Of a DNA stretch of 64,000 bases, positions 49,261-61,156 are shown piece after piece. The translations under genes and the position numbers were made by a program. Numbering within the stretch: position 1 is the stretch's first letter; every line of letters starts with the position of its first letter. The notes below the pieces were generated by a model. It saw only the letters and a program-made list of their open reading frames with translations. It was not told the DNA's origin and did no database searches. This DNA comes from Marsupella aquatica. Its lineage: Eukaryota > Marchantiophyta. The stretch spans positions 26,970,001 through 27,034,000 of the forward strand of contig OZ316893.1 of NCBI GenBank assembly GCA_973895155.1, given 5' to 3'.

Positions 49261-51736
49261 ATTGACACGCCATTTAGTTATGGTCCACTCACAACCTCTG
49301 TCTTGTTCATAGTGATATCTACCTGGATAACCTACATTGTTTGTGTCCCCATTGACCGTGGAGAGTCATCGGCCAGTGTACACCAAAATGAAAATTGATT
49401 GGCCAGTTTATACCAAAATAAAAAAGGAACGATCGGTGTTCAAGATGAAAATTTGGGAAGGATGATGCCCTGAATAGATGAGGTGTGGGCAATGAAAGAC
49501 TTTCATTTTGGTGTTGTTTTGTTGCAAGTGGATTTTATTTAGAACGCCATTCTATAACTTAGGATGCCCCGCAATGGTGCACCAAATGAACCCAATGGGT
49601 AGTGACATGAGTTACGACTATAACTCTTATGCACTGCCAGCATCTAATCCTCGGAATACAACAGACAACCTGATTCCCCACAAGTATTTTGTTATAATTT
49701 GTCCAAGGGTTATAAAGCATAAGAAGTAAAGTAACATATTTACATCACAAACAAAGATGTAAATACACTTTATAAAATAAACTAGGTCATTTAAAATTCA
49801 AAGAACAACATAAAACTAGTGGTTAGTGAACATCTGCTGTCATGCAACAACCTGCCAACTTTGGAGTATAGTAGAATTCTTTCTATTGTCAGCTCATTGT
49901 GGCTGACCTCAGTAAAGCACTGAATTCATAGTGAGTAGACACCCACATGGCATACTACAGTTATGCTAAGTACTGTAGCTAAGTTCTGTGTCAGACCTGG
50001 CATCAAAACTCCAATGGACCAAGTAACACTTCTGCATACCCAAAAATGTGGTCCCTGTGCTTTTTGGCAGTCCATCCGAGCATGTTGTCAACTGTTGAAA
50101 TCTACCAGAATGTTTGTCTTGAAAACCATGAATTACCAAACCATGAGTCCAAGCATCCCATTCAAGCATGTTGGCAACTGGTTACTCTACCAGAGTTTAG
50201 ATCAAACTTTTATGAACTACCAAACCATGAAGAAAATAAAAATAGAAACTTGTAAATAGAGATATTGAAGCACATCCAAATGCTTGCTGAGATTTCATTC
50301 TATACAAAATTACATCCCCGCATCTTGTTAACTAGCACTCTACTAAACCAGAAAAGAAATTTGAAAAGAAAGCTGCATGTCAGTTACGACTATAACCGTA
50401 GTTAGGGCTGACCTTAGTCTCGGACTAGGTTAGGTTAGTCACGTTGCACACTATATCCCCAAGTAGTGTTTGCTTGGAAAGGAGACACTTAGGCTCATTG
50501 TTACGGATCAGTTAAGGGATAGGGATAGGGAGAACTTGTTTTGGCCAACAAGCCTAGAGTGTTGTAAAGGTGTCGTGTGTTCCCGTGGACGTAGCCTCAG
50601 CTAAACTGAACCACATGTTTCTTTGTGTTGACTGCTTGTGCATTGGATGATTATGGACTTGTCGTTGTAAATGTCGACTTTGCTCAACATGTTGCAATTT
50701 TCCAATGCATATGAAAGTACTTATGCACTGTTGCAATTGTCTTGTCAGATCATACAGAGTGGACTCCTCCCTCACACTCAAAATACTCATACTGAATGAT
50801 TCAACTCTCAAAATACTCATGCTGAATGATTCAACTGGATAAGTGCATGAAACTACCATGTGTACTTGTCCACTACACCTATGTATTTGTCTTTTAGAGA
50901 CATCAACCTGCACTGCACTTATAGGGACTGCATTTTTGGTGCATTTACAAAGAAAACTGTTGTAATATTAGGGGACCCACTGGATATGCTGCTGAACTAT
51001 ACGACCGACCTGCAATTACCCACGGGACACTGCACTAATCCACGGTACACTGCACTGTATAGATTCTTTTCTTCATGGTTTACTTTATTCTGAAATAACT
51101 TCTGAGGAAGGGATGACATCATCATATCCGATAAACGCGATCCTCTCATTCTATCGCATCACATTCAAACCTCCTCTAGTCCCCCTCTGGCCCTCTCCTC
51201 TCCTCTCCTCTCCTCCAATTCACTACTCTCCCAACGAAACACAAAAATCGACAAGACTGATCGCCATGACGATTGCGCGCGCGAGCATTCTTCGAATCCG
51301 TTCAACGCGGTGATGATTTTCCGCTTCCCCTCCCGAATCGTCATCTCATCAGCAGCCCCGCAAGACATTGCTCGAGAATTCAGGTATTGTAGTGGTCGCT
51401 CTCCCGCATCGCCCGCTGATGGGGAAATGATGATGAGTCGCTGGGTCCGATCATCCGTCCTCGATTTTCTAGCTGCAACGAAATCCCACAACTTGAAGTG
51501 AAACGGGACATCGATCGGTCGGTTTTGGGCCTTGAAGCCGTATGGAAGTCGGGCTGTAGCTGAACGTTACAAATAGGAGGATGCAATCAAGGGCCACGGG
51601 ATCATTGCATCGTTAGATTGCAGAGATTGAGAGGGAGAAACGCCGTGGGAGAAGTCTCGGGAGGATTCAGAGAGGGCGTCGGATTTTTTCCATAGCCACA
51701 TAGGCCACCGGCAGTAGAGGAGACAAGAGTGAAACG
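49261..51736. other. Spacer and upstream region of the plastid-protein gene
   Basis: 49261-51100 is AT-rich with no recognised gene. A short duplicated phrase, ATGAATTACCAAACCATGA, occurs near 50127 and 50212, and ACTCTCAAAATACTCAT.CTGAATGATTCAACT occurs twice at 50776-50836. From 51100 the GC content rises, and a CTCTC-rich tract at 51191-51217 resembles plant core-promoter pyrimidine patches. The promoter and leader of the gene at 51737 must lie within 51100-51736. No TATA box is obvious. Confidence 0.4.
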
Positions 51737-52360
51737 ATGGCGCTGAGTGCGTCAGTTGGTAATTTGCTCAGGTCGGCACCAGGAGGAGAAAATTTTAGGG
51801 AAGCTTGCAATCAGTCGAGCTCACATTATGTGTGTGCGTCAAGTGGTTGCTGGACAGGCATTCTCAACGGCAGCGGACGGAACAGCATCGGATTGGGAAC
51901 TGGAGGGAGACTGCGGTGGAGGAGGCAGCGGGGAGGGCAACAACGATTCCTGGCCATCCGGGCTTCTGATAATAACAGCAGCAAGCAGAGTGGGGAGACG
52001 GAAACTACGAGCAGTGAGGCCGATGTGGAGGCTCTGGAGGCTAGACTCGGAGTTGGGAGGAGAGCACGCAATAAGCAGCAAGCGGAAGGCGGTGGTTCAC
52101 AGTCGAGATCGGCAGGAGCACCTGCGAAGCCGAAGCAACCGGTTAAAAAATGGGAATCCATGAATTTGGCAGAGAAGGCTTGGTCATTGTACATAGATCC
52201 TGACAAAGGTATTCTGTTTTGGCTTAATAAGCTGGCGTATGGTGCCATTTTTACCGTCATCGGTGGCTGGATTGTTTTCAGATTTATCGGACCTGCATTA
52301 GGTTGGTACGAGCTGGATCAACCTTTGTTGAGTCCGGAGAAAATCTTGGACGGTCCGTAG
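51737..52360 (+). CDS. Predicted plastid single-span membrane protein, conserved C-terminus
   Basis: Intronless 207-aa frame. Residues 1-76 are Ser/Gly/Arg-rich with few acidic residues and end in RFLAIRA/S, a plausible plastid transit-peptide cleavage site. Residues 77-137 are low-complexity, charged and probably disordered. Residues 138-207 look like a compact conserved module: WESMNLAEKAWSLYIDPDKG, a membrane segment at about 167-190 (AYGAIFTVIGGWIVFRFIGP), and a short tail with LSPEK. The pattern suggests a small thylakoid or envelope protein with one anchor. I cannot place it in a named family and assign no function. The ATG at 51737 is the first in frame and gives a sensible transit peptide. 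Confidence 0.8.
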   Translation: MALSASVGNLLRSAPGGENFREACNQSSSHYVCASSGCWTGILNGSGRNSIGLGTGGRLRWRRQRGGQQRFLAIRASDNNSSKQSGETETTSSEADVEALEARLGVGRRARNKQQAEGGGSQSRSAGAPAKPKQPVKKWESMNLAEKAWSLYIDPDKGILFWLNKLAYGAIFTVIGGWIVFRFIGPALGWYELDQPLLSPEKILDGP

Positions 52361-54345
52361 AGAAACGAGAGTTAATTGGAAAACTTGTTTTCTTAGTTTT
52401 CTGTGCATGCATCGTGGCTTCGGAGAATGAAATACCTCCGAGGACCAACTAATTGAGCTCTAGTGAATGATAGTCTATCCAATTGGATTTCTTCTAGCTT
52501 TCTGGTATGCATGCGTGCCTCGCCCTGTGACGACTGCTCGATTACTGCGCCTGAAACAAGTTCAAATGTTCTGCCTTCAGTTCGAATTCTCATTTCAAAT
52601 TCCATCACTAGAGCGGTTCATGAGTTCTAAATGCCACTCATTTATTTTATAGAAGTTTACTCCTTCAAAGGCTGATGCTACCCATTCAGTCTACAATTGA
52701 CCCCTTTCATATGACTGGAGTTCGATACTTCTGAGAGATCAGGGTTTATGGCTAGAGGGCTACAGAAGGATCCGTGGGAGGCACATTTATTTTTTGAATC
52801 ACTCCTGGGTCATGAAATGGAAAGTTATTATGAAAATAGAAGCTTCTCCGGGCACTATTAGCTGTAATCTAAGAGCACCTTTGCTGAGAAACAGATCCTT
52901 TCGTCTAGACATGTCAGATTCTTTAGGGAGGATCACTTGAAAAAATTTGATCATTGATAGGGAAGTAATGATTTGACATAATCCTGCCTAGTGAGTCGAA
53001 ACTGGCGAACTCTCTGCCCTGAGGTATTTCAGACCAGTTTACCTCCTTTAAGCATCTGTATTCTTTGTACTAGTAGAACTAGCCCGCCCCGATAAGTGAC
53101 TTGACTCTAGTTCTTTCAACAATGCTAGGACAAATCCTACATCTGGGCCCTGCATTCTGCCACTAAGCAATATTCGTACAGGCATGAATAGTCTCTCTCC
53201 CTGCAGGTACAGAGCAGTCCCACAAAAGTTGTAGGTCATCTTCCCGAGATTCTACTAAAAAGTGAGATCCTAGCTAGAAAACAAATATCGAGAATTTTAT
53301 TAGCCAAGGAACAATGCAAGGAGATGAACCTTCCGCTTTTGAGCCTTGCCAAGACTGTTCACCCAGTTTATCCTAGAGTCGCAGGCAGAAGGGCTTCACT
53401 GAAACGATAATATTAATACTGCTCTTCAGTGACGCAGAGTTAAGTTCACTTTAAAAACCGCAGAAACAGCTATTCTCGGTCAGGACCTGGCATCAAAGAG
53501 CACATGAATTCTTGAGATAGAGATAAGAATTGGGACTTGCCTTTCAAGTGTTGAGGGCAGTGGATATGCAAAATGTTCAAGATGGCTAAATCTCCATCTG
53601 AGACAATATCTACGCCATTTTGAATAACCTCAGTCGCTCCCTGCTTAGCCGACGACGGTAGCATTCAAACGTCAACTGCTGTCAAATAAGTGCAAATACT
53701 ACACAGTGCAATGGCCTTAGAGACGAACTCTGCAAGTTCTAAAGACACTTCGTCCTAGTAAAATGGGCTGGGATCTCTCAGTGAACACAAAGACAGAGGA
53801 ACAGGGCAACGGTCGACGGATGGCCAGCAAAGGCATACGCAACTTTTAAGGTTAAAGTGAATGATTACCCTGTCTTCTATTGGAGCCACTTTCCGCCAGG
53901 ATGCAAATTTGAAATCACCTGCTTAAGCAGTAAGGCGCCTCGAGCGTGACCGTGCGCAAAGGCCCTTCAGCCTTGGAAGTAATACATGATTTCACCCACC
54001 GCAAATGTTGTACATTTATCCATCTGTTCCACTAAAACGATAGTTGTCAATTACAAGAGTCCACCCCTGTGCTTCTGGCGATTGAATCGCAAATGAATAG
54101 GGAATTATTCTGTTCACAGTAGCAAAATTATCTCGAAAAAACAAAGTCCACTGATAAGTTTCAGACAGGAATGAAGAGAAAACACATACACCAACTTTGT
54201 GTTGTAAGAAAATGGCTGCACTCTTAGTTATCCGATCAATAGAATTTTTTCAACTGCAAACCGCATGATCGTTTACCGAGATCCTTGGGCTACATTCAAA
54301 TATCAATGTAACAGGGAGTGAGGCCAGCCAATGCCAAGATCCGAA
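52361..54345. other. 3' flank and spacer
   Basis: No gene, RNA or strong repeat recognised. Mixed composition; short minus-strand frames here (53048-53239, 53470-53664) have no family features. Confidence 0.4.
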
Positions 54346-54348
54346 GAG

Positions 54349-54975
54349 TCAACGTTGCAAATATGGAGATGCATTATTGGGAACCAACTTCAGAACCTCT
54401 ATACCGTAAGTTCTCCAAGCCCCAAGCAAGGTTTTCCAAGCGACTTCATCTGGTTCAACTGGCATGTCACTAATGAAGGGCTTTGCTTCCTCCAGTTGTC
54501 CAGCTCGCCCAAGAAGATCCACCATGTACGTACAATGCACAATGTCGGGCTCAATCCCATAATCTTCCCTCATCGATGAAAAGACTCAACGGCCGTCATC
54601 AACGAGTCCTCCGGGACAACAGGCCGACAACACTGCCGCGAATGAATAAGTGTCCGGCTTCACACCGTCTGTGGCCATTTTTCTATAGAGGTCCAGGGCT
54701 TCATTTCCACATCCATGTTGTGCAAGTACACGGATCATTGCAGTCCATTTGATTACATCGCGTTCTCCATTCTGTCGAAAACAAGTCGGGCGTGGTCTAT
54801 GCTGCCACTCTCGGCATAGATGTGAACCAATGCACTGCCCACACGCAAATCTGACTCTAGTCCCGTTATGCTAGCATAGACATGAACGTCCTTCACCCAG
54901 TCTACAGCCCCCACACTTGCAGATCCATTGAGAATACTAGCTTAAGTGAATCCATCTGGTTCGAAGCCTTCGCTA
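54349..54975 (-). pseudogene. PPR protein pseudogene (C-terminal PLS/E part)
   Basis: Minus-strand translation gives clear pentatricopeptide repeats of the land-plant PLS type: EGFEPDGFT(stop)ASILNG, SALVHIYAESGSIDHARLVF, then after a frame change WTAMIRVLAQHGCGNEALDL, GVKPDTYSFAAVLSACCPGG, a stop at DDGR(stop)VF, DYGIEPDIVHCTYMVDLLGR and MPVEPDEVAWKTLLGAWRTY. One frameshift near 54770, two in-frame stops and a deletion after WRTYG (the usual 15-20 residues of the E motif are gone) break it. PPR proteins edit or process organelle RNA; this copy cannot. No intact parent lies in the window. Confidence 0.85.
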
Positions 54976-55110
54976 TGCAACACCCGCGCATTGGTCTAGT
55001 ACCTTCATGATTATCACTCACTATTGACCACACTATGCAACACACGTGCATTGGGCTAGTACCGTCATGATTAATACTATGCAACACACGTGCATTGGGC
55101 TAGTACGGTC
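54960..55110 (-). repeat. Short tandem repeats in the PPR relic
   Basis: GCAACAC.CG.GCATTGG.CTAGTACCGTCATGATTA occurs three times (about 54977, 55036 and 55082). Read on the minus strand, the unit gives MTVLAQC-like residues, so it seems to be an expanded piece of one PPR helix upstream of the relic. Confidence 0.7.
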
Positions 55111-55853
55111 ATGATTATCATCTGGCGAAGAGACGCCCCGAGGCCCGTCAGTCACATCCTATGATACATGACAACAAAGCTGGAGGTGTTCCCTGGTGGG
55201 TTTCTTCTGGTTGCACTGAGTTTTTTCAGGAGATTGTATGGCGATTGGCGACACCCAGTGATAGAGGGGCTTCACTTCTTTTCTCGGGAAGTTCTCCATA
55301 CCAAAAGTCAGTTCAACAAAGCTTCCGAAACGATTTGCTTAGGGGTAGCGCAAGCAATGACTCGGAGGAAAAGAGTTCGACATCGGATGAGAGATTGAAC
55401 CTCTTCTTCGATGACAAATGACCTTCACAAAAACTGCACAAGGTGTGTCCTCGCAAGGATCATGTATAAACAATTCATGGATATTATGCTACAAAAGCTC
55501 GGCACCCACCTGTCCTGCCATCGTAATCGTTTTACTAAATTCCATGTGAATGCCGGGAGAGCGCGAAGGCATGCCATGTGGCCGACTATCTATCTACGGC
55601 GACACAGTCAAGCTGCACACATGTGTGGCTAAAATCGAGCTGAAATGGAACGTAAGTGGAAAAATTGGGTGTTTCTCGTATGCAAGATCATCAGAAAAAT
55701 TGAATTTCCAAGTGTAGCTCGTCTACTGGACTACTGCTACAGTCCTTGATGCGAAAACCACTGGATCATATCAAGCTTAGGAGATCCAAGAATGAGCACT
55801 TTCGCGCAACGAAAGATTGTCTAGTTTGAGGTGACGGCCGGTTTTAACTTCGA
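55111..55853. other. Spacer between PPR relic and TH2-like gene
   Basis: No recognised coding sequence. It should contain the 3' untranslated region of the minus-strand TH2-like gene, which ends at 55854. Confidence 0.4.
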
Positions 55854-58123
55854 TTAGCAAGCAACCTGGACAAGCTCCAAATTCGATGGAGGAGGGCGTT
55901 CCTGGGACATGTCGGTGGTATCAAACTGTGGCCGCTGTTGTACTGATGGAACTTCTGAACGTTGTTCGCTCGACCCGAGAGGATCAGCCGTTCCTGCAGT
56001 CTCAGCCACCCCGAAGAGGCAGGCCCCAATATCATCCCATCCTAGCGCTTCGAAAAGAATGCCTGAACGCCGCCAACTGCATCGCGACCCGTTCAAGCGA
56101 GCTCGCGAGATGGATGCAGAAGCCTCAACCAGAGGAAGCAATTTCATCCCATACAGCAACATGACCTTCCTAGCCGCTGCAGACAAGCCGATTGCGATTC
56201 CCAAATCGGCTTCTAACAATCCCAAAAGATCTGTGTGGCTGTCTCCCATGTATACCAACATCCTTCCTGCTTTCCCGTCTGCCTGGGCTTTAACTTTGTC
56301 TTGGAGATCAACATTCTTGGCGTCGAAATGACTGTACAGAGTCCGGAGAGCTCGTAACATCTGTTCCTTGTCGAACGCGTCCACCAGAGTGTTGTCAACA
56401 ATTCCAGTTGAGACTCCTTCGGAGTCGTACCGCATATCGTTGCAGTGCACAAATAATTTGCTCTCTGCATCAGTGGCACGTTCATGCAGATACGAATTTT
56501 CTGTTCGAGTCAGAATAAAAAATTGAAACGTCCTACGACTTACAGCAGATACTCACCATGAAGCACAGCAGATAACATCGCTCTCCAAATTCTTGAAAGA
56601 AATTTACAGAATATCAACATCAAAATCTAAGTGTCCGAAGTTAGAAGAACAAAACAGGGCCTTTACCTGGTATACTGGGTAATCCTCCAATAATCAGATC
56701 CCGAGACCAATTTGCGGACACAACATGAATTTGCGTTCCTATTCCGACCAATTGCTTCAAAACTCCTGCGGAATAGGGTCTAAGCTCCACAAGCTTGGCC
56801 TCCGCCAATACTCCGTTTCTAGTGAATCCATTCAAAACGCCAGATGACATTATATCCTGATATAGACATAGGCGGCAAATTGTCAATCGACGGAGAGATA
56901 AGAACTGGCAATCGATGAAGCAACAACCTTCCTATATCGACCGTAATTCTCACGAATACATGTTCCCCAGGATAGCCTATTGAGAAATTCATATATTGAG
57001 GAATTTTAGCGTTGCTATGTGGCTTTCCACCAGAGCCCACCCATCCCCGTCCACATCCTGGGATAAAGAATTTTGAGAGGTCAAAGTACCTCATTGCACA
57101 ATACTTCCAGGTCTGACAATTTAGTGAGAGCTCTTCGGAGGCCTGCCTCATCAAAAGGAACATTTTCAGAGTCCTCACTGGAGGACACTGAAGAGGTTTT
57201 GATTGTACTATCGAACAAAGGCTTCAGAGAGGGGTCCATTCCAGGCACGACATCTTCGGAATTTTCGTCCCGCCCTGACAATCTCTTGGTGAGTTCAATG
57301 CTTTTCTCCGGGTATTCTAGACTCTGGAGAGTTCTTGCCGTACGAATTGCATGTCGATATAAAATTGCAACATACTCTTCAAGCAATTTCCCGGGTCGGA
57401 AGTCTCCAGAGGATTTCTTGGCCGCAGACTCCGCGGCTCGAACCAAAGAATCGCCGGAATCTACTATTGTACAAGTGACATCGAAGTCTGTGGTGAAGAT
57501 GATATTGAAAGGGTGCCAGGGGCTGCTTGATTGCTGCGCCAGTTCTCCATTTGACTGACTCCTAGCATAAGCTGAGTCCAACAGGGCCGACTCAAATGGC
57601 AGTACAGCTTTGAAAGTATTCTTGACCCGCTCCATTTCGCCTTGATTCATTGTCGCAGGTAATATCTTCATCAATTCTTCTTCCACCAAAGCTACACAAG
57701 CCTGCTTCCAAAAATAGCATCGCCCGTTAAAAATGCTGCACTACTCAAGAATACACACACAAGCAGTGTAATAGAACTCTGGTTTTAACACAAGCGAACG
57801 ACTGGAGTAGCTGGAGCATCTCTAAATGCTGTTGAGTATTGAGTGTGGGGAATTATCACCTGGACGTGCGACTTTGCAAAGGTGCTGAGCCAGACTCCAC
57901 CATGCTCATTGCCAGAATCTGGTTGAGGGAGACTAGTGGTGATTTTTATCTCGAGGAAATCCCGAAGTCGCAAAATAAACGCCGAAGAGAGCAGTGAATC
58001 CCCACAGTTCTCGTACTCTGACCTGGCGTCGATGAGTTGCTTCATCTTTTGTGCAACGGGACTGATTCGGCTGCTTGTAGCAATAGTCGAGCCACCTTCA
58101 AGCAAATTCATACTCTCTAGTTC
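55854..58123 (-). CDS. TH2-like bifunctional TenA-HAD protein (thiamin monophosphate phosphatase), 3' exons
   Basis: Four exons join in frame on the minus strand: 58123-57860, 57701-57090, 56856-56667 and 56464-55854. The first encodes a divergent TenA C-terminal part (RLRDFLEIK...WLSTFAKSHVQ), completed in the second by ACVALVEEELMK and FESALLDSAYA. Then comes the HAD phosphatase: motif I DFDVT (57474-57488), motif II VVSANW, motif IV YMGDSHTDLL (around 56240) and EADLGIAIG. This is the layout of plant TH2 (Arabidopsis At5g32470), whose HAD half removes phosphate from thiamin monophosphate, the last step of thiamin synthesis, in mitochondria and other compartments. There is a Ser/Glu-rich insert in the HAD cap and about 45 extra residues at the C-terminus (to QVAC). 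The 5' end is not reached here; see the upstream exons. The HAD identity is firm; the TenA identity is moderate. Confidence 0.82.
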
Positions 58124-58193
58124 CTGGAGTACAGTACCTCGTGTTAACTTTAAATATATGAGATTTTGACATTGAAAACAGAAATTTGTTTAC

Positions 58194-59777
58194 TTGTCCC
58201 CAATCACAAGGCAAGCACCTCGAGCCAAAAGTCGACCAAACGAGAGTGAAGGTTTTCCGAAACTTATTACAAGGTGGTAAAAAGAGAGTCATACACAAAT
58301 TGGGAGCTGCAGACGATCCTTCAAAACAGCAATTGTTTCACTTGTGGTACCAGCATCATGGATGTGCCTATTGCCATTCCAATTTGCATTGACTTGACTC
58401 CAATCTCTCGTGCTATAACTAACACGACATTGCAATCTGCAATGAGTAAACGATTTTGGCCTTGCGTTCAGCCATGCTGGAGTTGACCATCCAGGCACCC
58501 AAAGTGCTTTCCCTGTCATCTCATGATTGAACTCAGGTTCGCTCGGCTTCGTCTGTCAGCATCACAACCCACGATCAGACCTGAAATTCTGACTGGGACC
58601 ATGTTAAAATCCAGGAGATTCCACGAGATGCAATGAATTTGATTTGATTTCTTTAGAACTATATATCACAACGAAATTTCTACAATGAAATATTCAGAAA
58701 TAGAAAGGAGACCGGTAAGTCTCTTTAGCCCTATGGCTAGGATGGACGTCTACCTCCCTCCAGAGATATGTGTTCTTGTCTCCCTTGGTCTGCTGGGATC
58801 TTCGGTATAGATAACTTGCAAGAGATATGTGACTCCTTTTCAATTGAGAGCAACGGCTATCTGTCAAGAATGCAATTATCTTAGAATAGAATACTGAAAT
58901 CATTGGGAAAGGCACATCCAGCTTTACCTCAAGTATCAATACGCACGTTCTTTCGCTGTGAGTATAGAAACAACAGAGTCAAGAGCCTATCGAATGGGCA
59001 CGGAAAAACGTAATGAGTCAGTCACATGTTATCCTTGGTTTGCTTATCGCATAGACTCTTAGGGCACCTTGACAAGCCTTCATTTGAAAGATACCTACAC
59101 TGTGTAATCATAACCTGGCTGAAAGATCTCAGGTTTTGAAGAGAGACTACAACTCAGAAATAAAGCCGATCCAGCATACTTTGGATTGACTCGATAGAAT
59201 CTATTGAGGTATACATAGGTGAAATGAACGTCAAAGCGCTCTCCCTCCCTCTCAAAAGCCTATCCAGCGTTATTTAGACTGGNNNNNNNNNNNNNNNNNN
59301 NNNNNNNNNNNNNNNNNNNNNNNNNNNNNNNNNNNNNNNNNNNNNNNNNNNNNNNNNNNNNNNNNNNNNNNNNNNNNNNNNNGAATTTCAAGTCTCATCT
59401 GTCCCTTAGACTAAGGAAAGAAAATTCACTAGGCGAAGGCTCTGTTAAGGTAACCTTACCCGGGCAGAGGAATCTAAGCTCAACGTAATAGCTGGAGGTA
59501 CCCGTAGAAGCATGGCAGCAGCAGTATCTTCTCCAGGATCACTTCCTCCTGCCTCAAGAATTAAGAATTGCTGTGCTCGTTTGAGAATTAATCCCAGCCT
59601 CACCATCCAGACTTGAGAATCAAAACTGCAGTTCTGAGAGGAAAAAGTACGAGAACTTCTTCCTTTCAAATCCCAAAGCAACCACCGCCTAACTGCATAT
59701 TGCCGTCTGCAAAAACTTTGGCGCAAGAGCTCTTGTTTATCGCCCTCCAAGAAAGGACCATTGCGAACCAAATTGTC
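58194..59777 (-). CDS. Probable 5' exons of the TH2-like gene, divergent TenA part
   Basis: Minus-strand open segments with good splice borders continue the gene. 58262-58194 and 58552-58295 are phase 0 at both ends and lead into 58123. 58860-58754 ends in phase 0 but starts in phase 1. 59777-59460 (106 codons) ends in phase 0. The last contains LILKRAQQFLILEAGG followed by an acidic loop and LR...LDSS, which aligns in spacing with the TenA stretch HFLKTFAHAYELAEE...HDS of flowering-plant TH2, but the QD of the usual TenA active site is not evident. The segment at 58552-58295 (ALWVPGWSTPAWLNARPK...) matches nothing I know. The phase conflict between 59460 and 58860 could reflect an exon lost in the N gap. 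A separate neighbouring gene is the alternative. Confidence 0.4.
59283..59382. other. Assembly gap (100 N)
   Basis: Exactly 100 unknown bases, the conventional size for a gap of unknown length. It falls within the 5' half of the TH2-like gene and may hide an exon. Confidence 0.99.
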
Positions 59778-60735
59778 CTGCATACAACACACAAAATTGA
59801 CGGCATTTTTCAAAGAAGCACTTGTGTACGAGTGATATATTCAGACCCTGTGAGTAGCAAATTGAGCAGCAGGCTGGACAATTGATTCAGAACAACAAGT
59901 TGATGGAAATGGGCACAAGATTGATCTAAATTATTACGAGCAATAAAAGAAGCTCATAAACGGAGATATCGTTTATAGATTCACATGTCTTAAAGAACAA
60001 GGCTAATGCAAATATTTGCAGGCAGCAGGCGACGTCATCCGAGAATTGAGCAGGACTTGAAGCAGGATGGGGAGACGAAAAGTATCCCGGGCTGAAAGAG
60101 AGACACTGTCGCGCTTCCTTGGGCACTAAGAGTTGAGAAGTATTGTGGCCCAGCAATATAGGGTTGAAACCCAGATGAACATCGACTATAGCGAGGGCCT
60201 TACTAGGAATTCTCTGCCGAGAGGACATCGCGAGAGGCCGTGTACAAGCGGTAACGCGAATCTAACAGGAGTCACAGGATTCGTCAGCATACAGCTACAT
60301 ATAGCTCGGTACCAGCTCCTCGAATAGAGACTAATGGAACATTAAATAATGAGCTGCGACGAGAAATTCTTTCCAGATGTTCTGCTTTCTTTCCCAGAGT
60401 GTCATCATGCAGCAAAGCAGCCTTTCCTACACTACTGATTTTACAATGGTGGATCCTTAGACTCTTCTCAACTTTTCATCTCGTGGAGAAACTCCCTCAG
60501 ATTGCACTCACCTTTCCATAGCTAAGAAAAATTCCATCGGTTTGTGTAAATCACCAGAACGAAGTCGAGAATGAAATGACATGCAGCTATTTTGAAACTC
60601 GCCTGTTCACTTCCCTGCTGGCTCCTCTTCTTCATTGCAGGGTGATCTCTGTCAATTTGAGGGTTCTGTTGATCCAATGTTTGCTATGATACGAGTGGGC
60701 GAATATCTCTCACCCGAATTGCACCACCACATCCA
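59778..60735. other. 5' flank of the TH2-like gene
   Basis: The minus-strand frame starting with ATG at 60228 (MSSRQRIPSKALAIVDVHLG...) could be a first exon carrying an organelle-targeting sequence, since it is Ser/Arg-rich and lies upstream in the right orientation, but no splice pair could be fixed. The rest shows no recognised feature. Confidence 0.25.
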
Positions 60736-60739
60736 CCTT

Positions 60740-61040
60740 ACCTATAATTGCAGATCAAAATGTGACAATATATGGTGTACTACGAAGACTCAATCAGTTA
60801 AAGTGAATAAATGGGTTTATCATGGTATAGAGTGACTAAGAACACTCAATCAGTTAAAGTGAATAAGTGGGTTTATCATGGTCTAGAGTGACATAGTATA
60901 TTGTTGCAGTTCCCGCTAATTGCAGATCAAAATGTGACAATGTAAGGTGTCCTATGAACACTCAATGGGTTAAAGTGTATAAATGGGTTTATCATGGTAG
61001 AGAGTGACATAGTGCATAGTATATTGTTGTGCAGTTGCCT
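60740..61040 (+). repeat. Tandem and dispersed repeat, relative of 49027-49260
   Basis: Three copies of a unit with CACTCAAT.GGTTAAAGTG, AATGGGTTTATCATGGT and AGAGTGACATAGTA, and two with TTGCAGATCAAAATGTGACA. The copies at 49027-49260 share GGGTTTAT and GTGACATAGTACA in the same order. Non-coding. Confidence 0.75.
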
Positions 61041-61156
61041 AGATGCATACTTAGCCAGGCAGTAACACCCACTCAATGGAGACAGACCAATGTAGCTTAT
61101 TGTAGATACCTGGGCAATGTTCTACACTGTCTATTGCAATTAGTGTAAGTCAGACA

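Noticed and set aside
51826-52260. 144-aa minus-strand frame opposite the plastid-protein gene
   Set aside because: Antisense shadow of the well-supported plus-strand coding sequence.
55900-56331. Plus-strand frame of 140 aa
   Set aside because: Shadow of the last exon of the minus-strand TH2-like gene, which carries the conserved HAD motifs.
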